Source: Orrella daihaiensis
Lineage (GTDB): Bacteria; Pseudomonadota; Gammaproteobacteria; Burkholderiales; Burkholderiaceae_B
NCBI RefSeq assembly: GCF_022811525.1
Contig: NZ_CP063982.1
Span: 930,001-994,000 of the forward strand
Reading direction: 5' to 3'
Length of the DNA stretch: 64,000 bases
This document shows, in pieces, positions 57,627 through 64,000 of this stretch. The notes under the pieces were generated by a model that worked only from the letters and a program-made list of their open reading frames with translations, was not told the DNA's origin and did not search any database. A program made the translations under genes and the position numbers. The first letter of the stretch is position 1. Every line of letters starts with the position of its first letter.

Positions 57627-59150
57627 ATGGCTAGCGTACAAGGGACGATGGTAGGTTCGTTTGAGCCGACGACGACTTCCGGGTCGTCAACCAAGGCCAC
57701 AACAGCCGAATCGTTTAATTACAAAGTAGTGCGGCAATTCGCGATCATGACAGTGGTCTGGGGCATTGTCGGCATGGCTGTTGGTATGTTGATCGCTGCG
57801 CAGATGATCTGGCCGGCACTGAATTTTGATACGCCCTGGCTGACATTCGGTCGCTTGCGGCCACTGCATACCAACGCGGTGATTTTTGCGTTTGGTGGCT
57901 GTGCTTTGTTTGCCGCATCCTATTATGTGGTGCAGCGTACCTCGCAGGTGCGTTTGTTCTCGGACAAGCTTGCAGCCTTCACGTTTTGGGGGTGGCAGTT
58001 GGTCATCGTGGGCGCAGCCATCACCTTGCCCATGGGATTTACCAGCAGCAAAGAGTACGCTGAACTTGAGTGGCCAATCGACATATTGATCACACTGATT
58101 TGGGTCGCGTACGCTATTGTCTTTTTTGGCACGATTATCAAGCGTCGTGTCAAACACATCTATGTGGCTAACTGGTTTTTTGGCGTTTACATCCTGACGA
58201 TTGCACTGTTGCATATCGTTAACAACCTCGAGCTGCCAGTCAGCCTGCTGGGATGGAAGTCCTATTCAATCTATGCCGGCGTGCAAGATGCCATGACGCA
58301 GTGGTGGTACGGCCACAATGCAGTGGGTTTTTTCCTGACCACGAGCTTTTTGGGCATGATGTATTACTTCATCCCCAAGCAGGCTGAGCGGCCGATCTAT
58401 TCCTATCGCCTGTCCATCGTTCACTTTTGGGCGTTGAACTTCACCTACATGTGGGCTGGTCCTCACCACCTGCTCTACACCTCCTTGCCGGACTGGACCC
58501 AAGCGCTGGGTATGGTTTTCTCCCTGATCCTCTTGGCACCGTCCTGGGGTGGCATGATTAACGGCATCATGACGTTGTCAGGCGCTTGGTACAAATTGCG
58601 TACTGATCCGATTTTGAAATTCCTGGTGGTGTCGCTCTCGTTCTACGGGATGTCGACATTCGAAGGCTCAATGATGTCAATCCGCACCGTCAACGCCTTG
58701 TCGCATTACACCGACTGGACGATTGGTCACGTGCACTCGGGTGCCTTGGGTTGGGTCGCCATGATCACGTTTGGCTCACTGTACTACCTGATTCCGCGCC
58801 TATGGGGCAAGGACCGTATGTGGAGCATGCGCTTGGTTGAAACTCACTTCTGGGTGGCAACGATCGGTGTGGTTCTATACATCGCAGCCATGTGGATTGC
58901 CGGTGTGATGCAGGGTCTCATGTGGAGAGCAACAGAACCGGATGGCACTTTGACATACAGCTTTGTAGAGTCGGTTAAGGCGACCTATCCGTTCTATGCG
59001 ATTCGTCTGCTCGGTGGAACGTTGTACCTCTTCGGTATCTGCCTGATGGCCTACAACGTGTTCAGAACGGTGGTTGGCGCCAAAGCGGTTAACCCCTTGG
59101 TGCCCACAGAGACCCAGGATCCGATCCGTCCTGCCGCTAGTGCTGCTTGA
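57627..59150 (+). CDS. ccoN: cbb3-type cytochrome c oxidase subunit I
   Basis: A 507-residue haem-copper oxidase subunit with 12 or more helices. Six conserved histidines bind haem b and the b3-CuB site; visible ligand segments are [27 protein letters not shown] and [13 protein letters not shown]. It reduces oxygen to water with high affinity. ATG 57627 follows GAGGAC. It is the first gene of ccoNOQP, behind the FNR boxes. Confidence 0.98.
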   Translation: MASVQGTMVGSFEPTTTSGSSTKATTAESFNYKVVRQFAIMTVVWGIVGMAVGMLIAAQMIWPALNFDTPWLTFGRLRPLHTNAVIFAFGGCALFAASYYVVQRTSQVRLFSDKLAAFTFWGWQLVIVGAAITLPMGFTSSKEYAELEWPIDILITLIWVAYAIVFFGTIIKRRVKHIYVANWFFGVYILTIALLHIVNNLELPVSLLGWKSYSIYAGVQDAMTQWWYGHNAVGFFLTTSFLGMMYYFIPKQAERPIYSYRLSIVHFWALNFTYMWAGPHHLLYTSLPDWTQALGMVFSLILLAPSWGGMINGIMTLSGAWYKLRTDPILKFLVVSLSFYGMSTFEGSMMSIRTVNALSHYTDWTIGHVHSGALGWVAMITFGSLYYLIPRLWGKDRMWSMRLVETHFWVATIGVVLYIAAMWIAGVMQGLMWRATEPDGTLTYSFVESVKATYPFYAIRLLGGTLYLFGICLMAYNVFRTVVGAKAVNPLVPTETQDPIRPAASAA

Positions 59151-59167
59151 TATATAGGTATAGAGAA

Positions 59168-59845
59168 ATGGCTAACGAAAAAAAACCTTTCTTCTCACAC
59201 GAGACGCTGGAAAAGAATATCGGCTTGCTGATTATTGCCAGTATCGTGGTGGTGATGTTTGCGGGTCTGGTTCAGATTGTGCCGCTGTTTTTTCAGCACA
59301 GCACCACTGAACCGGCGCCTGGCGTCAAACCCTATCAACCGCTTGAGCTGATTGGGCGTGATCTCTACATCCGCGAAGGTTGTGTAGGTTGTCACTCACA
59401 ACAGGTTCGTATGCTGCGCGCTGAAGTTCAGCGCTACGGTCCGTACTCGGTTGCGGGTGAGTCTGTCTTTGATCACCCATTCCTTTGGGGCTCAAAACGC
59501 ACTGGGCCGGATCTGGCGCGTATCGGTGGACGTTATTCAGATGAGTGGCATCGGATCCACTTGCGTAACCCACGTGACGTCGTACCCGAGTCCAACATGC
59601 CCAATTATCCCTGGCTTGCCAAAAATACGGTTCAAGGCTTGAACGTTCAAGAGCGCATGGTGGCCCTGCGTAAGCTAGGCGTGCCGTATACCGATGAGCA
59701 GATTGAACAGGCTCCTGAAGCCTTGGTCGGCAAGACGGAGGAAGATGCTGTGGTCGCTTATCTCCAGAGCTTGGGTGTTGGTGTGCGCAACGCAGCAATG
59801 CAGCGTCAAGCCGCAATCGCTAACGACAAGAAGGCGGAGAACTGA
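59168..59845 (+). CDS. ccoO: cbb3-type cytochrome c oxidase subunit II
   Basis: A 225-residue membrane-anchored mono-haem cytochrome c. One N-terminal helix ([23 protein letters not shown]), then the haem motif C72-VG-C75-H76 in [35 protein letters not shown] contains the methionine ligand. It passes electrons from CcoP to CcoN. Start ATG 59168 is preferred to an upstream start at 59147 that has no family support. ccoQ follows after one base. Confidence 0.97.
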   Translation: MANEKKPFFSHETLEKNIGLLIIASIVVVMFAGLVQIVPLFFQHSTTEPAPGVKPYQPLELIGRDLYIREGCVGCHSQQVRMLRAEVQRYGPYSVAGESVFDHPFLWGSKRTGPDLARIGGRYSDEWHRIHLRNPRDVVPESNMPNYPWLAKNTVQGLNVQERMVALRKLGVPYTDEQIEQAPEALVGKTEEDAVVAYLQSLGVGVRNAAMQRQAAIANDKKAEN

Positions 59846-59846
59846 A

Positions 59847-60023
59847 ATGGGCGTACTCAATGCAGTAGGTACCGTTCTGGCCATGGTGGTGTTTTTTGGG
59901 ATTGTTTGGTGGGCGTTTTCGCCAGGGCGCAAAAAGGCCAATGAAGAGGCAGCCAACTTGCCATTTGACTTACCCGATGAGGGCAAACCAAGTGAGCAAA
60001 GCAAAAATGGTGAGGTTAAATAG
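59847..60023 (+). CDS. ccoQ: cbb3 oxidase subunit CcoQ/FixQ
   Basis: A 58-residue one-helix protein (VLAMVVFFGIVWWAFSPGRKKANEEAANLPF) with the FSPGRK motif after the helix, the CcoQ signature. It stabilises the association of CcoP with the complex. ATG 59847 sits one base after the ccoO stop. The acidic C-terminus is longer than the minimum form. Confidence 0.92.
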   Translation: MGVLNAVGTVLAMVVFFGIVWWAFSPGRKKANEEAANLPFDLPDEGKPSEQSKNGEVK

Positions 60024-60025
60024 TC

Positions 60026-60976
60026 ATGAGCGATTTCGATAGTGGATTCTGGAGTTGGTGGATCGCCGCCGTTACTGTGATTGGTATCGTTTGGTGTATC
60101 TGGTTACTCAATAGCCAAAAGAAGTACCTCAAAAACAGCAAGGAAGAAGAGGTCACGGATACGGGTCATGTTTGGGACGGCAATCTGCGTGAACTGAACA
60201 ACCCGATTCCTCGCTGGTGGATTGTCATGTACTTGGGCTTTTGTGCCTTTGGTCTAGGCTATCTGGTCTTGTTCCCAGGGCTAGGGGGCTATCCAGGGGT
60301 TTTGAGTTACACCTCGGCAGACGAAGTGGAGCAGGCTCAGGCAAAACACTTGGCTTCAGTGCGTCCACTTTATGCCAAGTTCGATGAAATGACGATCCAG
60401 CAGATTGCCGCTAACCCTGAAGCGCAGCAAATCGGTCAGCGTCTTTTCTTGAACAACTGTGCGCAGTGTCACGGTTCAGATGCCAAGGGTAGCCCGAGCT
60501 TCCCAAACCTGGTCGAAGGCGACTCACAGTGGGGCAGGACACCTGAGGCAATTGAGCACACGATTGTCAATGGACGTCACGGCATCATGCCAGCTTTCAC
60601 AGGTGTGATCGATGCGTCTGCTGCTGCTGATACGGCGCAGTATGTTCGTTCCCTGTCTGGTCTGGCACATAATCAGTTGGCAGCGATCAAGGGTCAGCGC
60701 ACTTATATGGCTCAATGTGCGGCTTGCCACGGCGCTGAAGGCAAGGGCAACAAGATGTTGGGTGCTCCCAACCTGACAGACGGTGTCTGGCTTTATGGCA
60801 GCTCGGAGCAACGCATCGTCGAGGCCATTATGAAAGGTCGCAATAATCAGATGCCTCCTCAGGGCGGACATCTGACACCTGAGCAAGTGCGCATGTTGAC
60901 CGCTTGGGTTTGGGGTTTGTCCAACAATCGTCCTGAGCAGGTTGCTTCAAATCAACAGGACGGACAGGCAAAGTAA
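60026..60976 (+). CDS. ccoP: cbb3-type cytochrome c oxidase subunit III
   Basis: A 316-residue di-haem cytochrome c. A first helix (residues about 11-29) and a second (about 64-85) anchor it, with the DGNLRELNNPIPRWW linker between. The haem sites are C145-AQ-C148-H149 and C231-AA-C234-H235. It takes electrons from soluble cytochromes. Its stop is followed by ccoG after 46 bases. All expected features are present. Confidence 0.97.
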   Translation: MSDFDSGFWSWWIAAVTVIGIVWCIWLLNSQKKYLKNSKEEEVTDTGHVWDGNLRELNNPIPRWWIVMYLGFCAFGLGYLVLFPGLGGYPGVLSYTSADEVEQAQAKHLASVRPLYAKFDEMTIQQIAANPEAQQIGQRLFLNNCAQCHGSDAKGSPSFPNLVEGDSQWGRTPEAIEHTIVNGRHGIMPAFTGVIDASAAADTAQYVRSLSGLAHNQLAAIKGQRTYMAQCAACHGAEGKGNKMLGAPNLTDGVWLYGSSEQRIVEAIMKGRNNQMPPQGGHLTPEQVRMLTAWVWGLSNNRPEQVASNQQDGQAK

Positions 60977-61022
60977 TTACGATACGTTGATCGTAAGCTT
61001 TGCCATATTGAGGTAGTTAGGC

Positions 61023-62525
61023 ATGACCACTGAAAGTACCCCAGCACAGCATCTCCCGGAGACTGAAGAGCCGCCGCCATGGCGGCCCGCTGGGGCAAAG
61101 CGCAAGACCGCGTCTGATACGTTGGAAGAAACCTTAAAAGACGTACGCCGCAAAATCTATCCGCGCTCGGTGACAGGCTGGTTCGCCGGTTGGCGAGTGA
61201 TGTTGGTGGTGCTGACGCAGTTGCTTTATTACGGTCTGCCTTGGCTGCAATGGAATGAACGTCAGGCGGTCTTGTTTGATCTGGGCGCTCGTAAGTTCTA
61301 CATCTTCGGCATGGTGTTGTGGCCGCAGGATGTCATATACCTGACCTTGCTGCTGATCATTTCGGCACTCGCCTTGTTTCTGTTTACCGCGCTCGCAGGC
61401 CGTCTGTTCTGCGGGTACGCTTGCCCGCAAACGGTCTACACCGAAATCTTCATGTGGATTGAGCGCAAGGTCGAGGGCGATCGGGTTGCTCGTATTCGGC
61501 TCGATGAGTCACCCTTGTCGTTCAAGAAACTCCGTGTCAAGGGCACAAAACATCTGTTGTGGATAGCAGTCGCGTTTTGGACAGGATTTACGTTCATTGG
61601 TTATTTCGCCCCCATCCGTGAGCTTGGCGCGAACCTGTTGGCCTTTACGCTCGGTCCCTGGCAATGGTTCTGGTTGTTGTTTTACAGCTTTGCAACCTGG
61701 GGCAACGCGGGTTTCCTGCGTGAGCAAGTTTGCAAATATATGTGTCCCTACGCCAGATTTCAGAGCGTGATGGTGGACTCCGATACGTATGTCGTCACCT
61801 ATGACTACAAGCGAGGTGAGCCCAGAGGGCCCCGCTCCAAGAAAACCGACTACAAGGCTGAAGGCTTGGGTGAGTGCGTTGATTGCAGTATCTGCGTTCA
61901 GGTCTGCCCCACCGGGATTGATATTCGGAAAGGCTTACAGTACATGTGTATCGGTTGCGGTGCCTGCGTGGATGCATGCAATCAGGTCATGGAAAAAGTG
62001 AACTATCCCAAGGGTTTGATTCGCTACACATCTGAGCGCGGCATTGAAGAGAATTTGAGCGACACTCAGGTCAGAAAACGTCTGTTGCGACCCCGTGTTC
62101 TGATTTACTCCACCCTGATGGTTATTATCATCGCAGTCTTTCTTGGGTCACTGGCTACTCGCGAGACCTTGCGCGTTGATATTATTCGCGACCGCGGTGC
62201 CTTGGGCCGCGAAGTGCCCGGTGGTCTTATTGAAAACGTCTACCGGTTACAAATCCTCAATGCATCAGAAGAGTCGCTAAGGCTATCCATCTCTGCTGAA
62301 GGTCTGCCCGGCCTGAACGTATTGTCCGGTGGTGGTGGCAAGCAGTCCGCTATTGATATTCGAGTTCCGGCTGCGGCCAATTTGTTATTGCCGGTCGTGG
62401 TGCAAGCACCCTATGATGCGGGCGAGACAGGTGCTCATCCTATTACGTTCGTGACCGAATCGAGGTCAGAAACTGGCCGACAAACAGAGGTGCGTGAAGC
62501 CTCGAGTTTTATTTTTCCACGCTAA
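61023..62525 (+). CDS. ccoG: Cytochrome c oxidase accessory protein CcoG/FixG (RdxA)
   Basis: A 500-residue polytopic iron-sulfur protein. Cys-rich segments are CGYACPQTVYTEIFMW, CKYMCPYARFQSVM and a pair of ferredoxin-type [4Fe-4S] motifs, CVDCSICVQVCPTGIDI and CIGCGACVDACNQV. It is implicated in reducing copper for cbb3 assembly. A C-terminal Ig-like domain follows the last helix. It is next to fixH, as in rhizobial fixGHIS. Confidence 0.95.
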   Translation: MTTESTPAQHLPETEEPPPWRPAGAKRKTASDTLEETLKDVRRKIYPRSVTGWFAGWRVMLVVLTQLLYYGLPWLQWNERQAVLFDLGARKFYIFGMVLWPQDVIYLTLLLIISALALFLFTALAGRLFCGYACPQTVYTEIFMWIERKVEGDRVARIRLDESPLSFKKLRVKGTKHLLWIAVAFWTGFTFIGYFAPIRELGANLLAFTLGPWQWFWLLFYSFATWGNAGFLREQVCKYMCPYARFQSVMVDSDTYVVTYDYKRGEPRGPRSKKTDYKAEGLGECVDCSICVQVCPTGIDIRKGLQYMCIGCGACVDACNQVMEKVNYPKGLIRYTSERGIEENLSDTQVRKRLLRPRVLIYSTLMVIIIAVFLGSLATRETLRVDIIRDRGALGREVPGGLIENVYRLQILNASEESLRLSISAEGLPGLNVLSGGGGKQSAIDIRVPAAANLLLPVVVQAPYDAGETGAHPITFVTESRSETGRQTEVREASSFIFPR

Positions 62526-62537
62526 AGGAGAACGTCC

Positions 62538-62747
62538 ATGAAGCGAGAACAACCGACAAAACCCTGGTGGCGTGAACCGTGGCCATGGTTCTTGATGCTC
62601 GGGCCGTTTGTGGCCATGATTGCGTGTGCTGTCACGATTTCTCTGGCACTACAGCACTTCAAGGATCAACCGATTTACGATGGTGGTGTCAAGCGTGGCC
62701 TGGTAGTGGAAAAGTCTGCGAACGCACCGGTTAGTCAACAACCCTAA
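62538..62747 (+). CDS. ccoH: cbb3 oxidase assembly protein FixH
   Basis: A 69-residue one-helix protein (WPWFLMLGPFVAMIACAVTISLAL) beginning PTKPWWREPWPW, a start shared by FixH/CcoH of beta- and gammaproteobacteria. DQPIYDGGVKRGLVVE after the helix stands for the DDYYKQG motif. CcoH aids the assembly and stability of the oxidase. It is 12 bases after ccoG. Confidence 0.85.
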   Translation: MKREQPTKPWWREPWPWFLMLGPFVAMIACAVTISLALQHFKDQPIYDGGVKRGLVVEKSANAPVSQQP

Positions 62748-62760
62748 GGGAGGTTGCGCC

Positions 62761-63009
62761 ATGTGCTCACGCATGATTCTCTGTGTTTTATGGCCATCAT
62801 TTCTGATGGCAGGCCTCGGCAGTGCGATCGTCTTTGCCTTCATTGACCCGCTCGATGTTGCTATTTTTGGGTACATCCAGCTAGAGCGTGAATGGCTTTA
62901 TGCCTTCGGATTCTTTCTGTTTTGGTTCATTGGAGCCGGCGCAAGCGCGTTGACTCAGGTCATTCGCCCGCAAAAGGGTGAAGAACCTGGAGCAGAGATT
63001 GGTTTCTAA
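62761..63009 (+). CDS. Small two-helix membrane protein at the end of the cbb3 locus
   Basis: An 82-residue protein with two hydrophobic segments (about 5-27 and 48-68) and a short charged tail (RPQKGEEPGAEIGF). GGGAGG at 62749 precedes ATG 62761. I recognise no named family, though small proteins of this shape are found after fixH in several Burkholderiales. It may assist assembly of the oxidase. Only position and topology support this. Confidence 0.7.
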   Translation: MCSRMILCVLWPSFLMAGLGSAIVFAFIDPLDVAIFGYIQLEREWLYAFGFFLFWFIGAGASALTQVIRPQKGEEPGAEIGF

Positions 63010-63145
63010 TTAGTCAGGGCCAGAGCACGAGTCCTGATGATTTGCGGGTGTTTTTAATACCCTGTTCGTCTTTTTAAAACACACACGCCTTGTATTTCTT
63101 GGTTCAATGCAACAGAACCAAGTGTCTTCTTGAGGCGTTGTTTGT

Positions 63146-64000
63146 ATGCTTACTCCATTTGACTATGTGGCTGTTCCGTCAAGTCTTGACGGTTTCCGGC
63201 GGGAGGTCCGAACTTTTTTGGATCAAGAGTTAGCCGATCTGCCAGCGCACGTCAGGGCCAGATCTTGGATGGGCACCAGCATTGATTTCAGTCGCAAGCT
63301 AGCCAAGCGTGGTTGGCTTGGGTTGACCATTCCGACTAGTCACGGGGGCGCAGGCAAAGATTTTTTTGCGCGTTACGTGTTGTCCGAGGAACTGTTGGTA
63401 TCTGGTGCACCCGTTGCCGCCCATTGGATCGCCGACCGCCAGAGTGGTCCGCTCATCATGCGGTATGGTACTGAACAACAGAAACAGTTTTATGTGCCCA
63501 AGATTTGTCAGGCAGAGGCTTTTTTCTGTATCGGCATGAGTGAGCCCAACAGTGGCTCTGATTTGGCCAGCATCCGAACACGGGCTGAGAGAAACGCTGA
63601 TGGTTGGCTTTTGAATGGCAGCAAAATCTGGACCACCAACGCACATCATTGTCATTTCATGATCGCCTTGGTGCGTACCAGCGGTCAACCGGCTGACAAA
63701 CACAACGGCCTGTCGCAACTGATTGTTGATTTGTCCAAGCCAGGTGTAACGATCCGCCCGATCACGGATATGGCTGGCGATGCCCATTTCAATGAAGTGT
63801 TTTTTGACAATGTGCAGCTCGATGCAGACGCGTTGATCGGCATGGAGGGGCAAGGTTGGGAGCAGTGCACCGCCGAGTTGGCGTTTGAGCGCAGCGGCCC
63901 GGAGCGTATCTACTCCAGCATGGTATTGCTCGATGCCTGGGCTCAGGAGTTGCGTAGCCAGGATTGCCAGGATGCAGATGCCCAGCGATTATTGGGCAGT
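63146..64000 (+). CDS. Acyl-CoA dehydrogenase, 3' end beyond the window
   Basis: The frame is open from ATG 63146 to the last base (285 codons). The N-terminal helical domain is followed by the FAD/substrate motifs FCIGMSEPNSGSDLASIRT and WLLNGSKIWTTNAHHCHFM, which are the acyl-CoA dehydrogenase signatures. It oxidises an acyl-CoA to the enoyl-CoA. The catalytic glutamate lies beyond the visible part, in the missing C-terminal domain, so chain-length specificity cannot be judged. 136 bases separate it from the cbb3 locus. Confidence 0.9.
   Translation, partial: MLTPFDYVAVPSSLDGFRREVRTFLDQELADLPAHVRARSWMGTSIDFSRKLAKRGWLGLTIPTSHGGAGKDFFARYVLSEELLVSGAPVAAHWIADRQSGPLIMRYGTEQQKQFYVPKICQAEAFFCIGMSEPNSGSDLASIRTRAERNADGWLLNGSKIWTTNAHHCHFMIALVRTSGQPADKHNGLSQLIVDLSKPGVTIRPITDMAGDAHFNEVFFDNVQLDADALIGMEGQGWEQCTAELAFERSGPERIYSSMVLLDAWAQELRSQDCQDADAQRLLGS

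Noticed and set aside
59325..59816. A 163-codon minus-strand frame opposite ccoO
   Set aside because: It lies fully opposite ccoO, whose haem motif and product are clear, and shows no motif of its own.
63010..63145. GGGT-N9-ACCC as a terminator after the cbb3 locus
   Set aside because: The stem is only four bases, and no T-run follows it.
1..64000. CRISPR arrays, insertion sequences, prophage, rRNA operons, attachment sites
   Set aside because: No regular spaced repeats, transposase or integrase motifs, or rRNA stretches were seen on either strand. The tRNA-Ser region has short repeats but no integrase gene and no duplicate of the tRNA 3' end within what I checked.

Overview
The window reads as chromosomal core DNA of a betaproteobacterium, most likely Burkholderiales and probably Alcaligenaceae. 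This is inferred from recognisable families and gene order: accA-tilS-lysC-tRNA-Ser, rplS followed by a Nudix CoA pyrophosphatase then rsgA, M48 protease and orn, a type B L31, and a cbb3 oxidase locus with FNR boxes. No lookup was possible. Base composition is slightly GC-rich and even throughout. I see no transposase, integrase, phage gene, CRISPR array or rRNA. No gene-free stretch exceeds 300 bases.

Layout. 1-457: end of a hemerythrin-like gene. 485-9770 (minus strand): a TPR/O-GlcNAc-transferase-like protein, three nucleotide-sugar enzymes, then mutS and the ribosomal oxygenase roxA. 9967-18421: a CoA-transferase pair, cysE, trmJ, suhB, a TerC/CBS protein, uppP, lpxH, a periplasmic cyclophilin and a TPR protein. 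18546-24736: cysS, a DNA glycosylase, accA, tilS, lysC, tRNA-Ser(GCT) and an HNH protein. 24778-30982: a cation transporter, a second CoA-transferase pair, an IlvD/Edd dehydratase, an EamA transporter, a methyltransferase for alkylated DNA and mtgA. 31055-35549: a LexA-box-controlled small membrane protein, rplS, nudL, rsgA, an M48 protease and orn. 35546-42374: MATE exporter, GT39-like membrane protein, rpmE2, a spermidine-synthase-like protein, a malonyl-CoA synthetase and a DUF4136 lipoprotein. 42390-51910: an RND efflux operon running by overlapping codons into pdxJ, nagZ and uvrC. 51970-56269: pgsA, MFS transporter, queF and aceA. 56363-63009: the cbb3 oxidase locus. 63146-end: an acyl-CoA dehydrogenase cut by the window edge.

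How the genes work together. The cbb3 block makes and assembles a high-affinity terminal oxidase (ccoNOQP, ccoG, ccoH, ccoS) behind perfect FNR boxes, as expected for micro-oxic respiration. Isocitrate lyase, two CoA-transferases, malonyl-CoA synthetase and an acyl-CoA dehydrogenase point to growth on organic acids and fatty acids. The 5' minus-strand cluster probably makes activated sugars and a glycosyl transfer reaction for surface glycans or proteins.

Most unusual items: (1) where the copper P-type ATPase gene ccoI should lie, a 320-residue protein keeps all the transmembrane helices and the CPC motif but lacks every soluble domain (56412-57374), behind a perfect FNR box; (2) two tandem LexA boxes in front of a 53-residue single-helix membrane protein (31055-31290), a candidate SOS-induced membrane effector; (3) a 9-bp-arm palindrome between queF and aceA with further half-sites.
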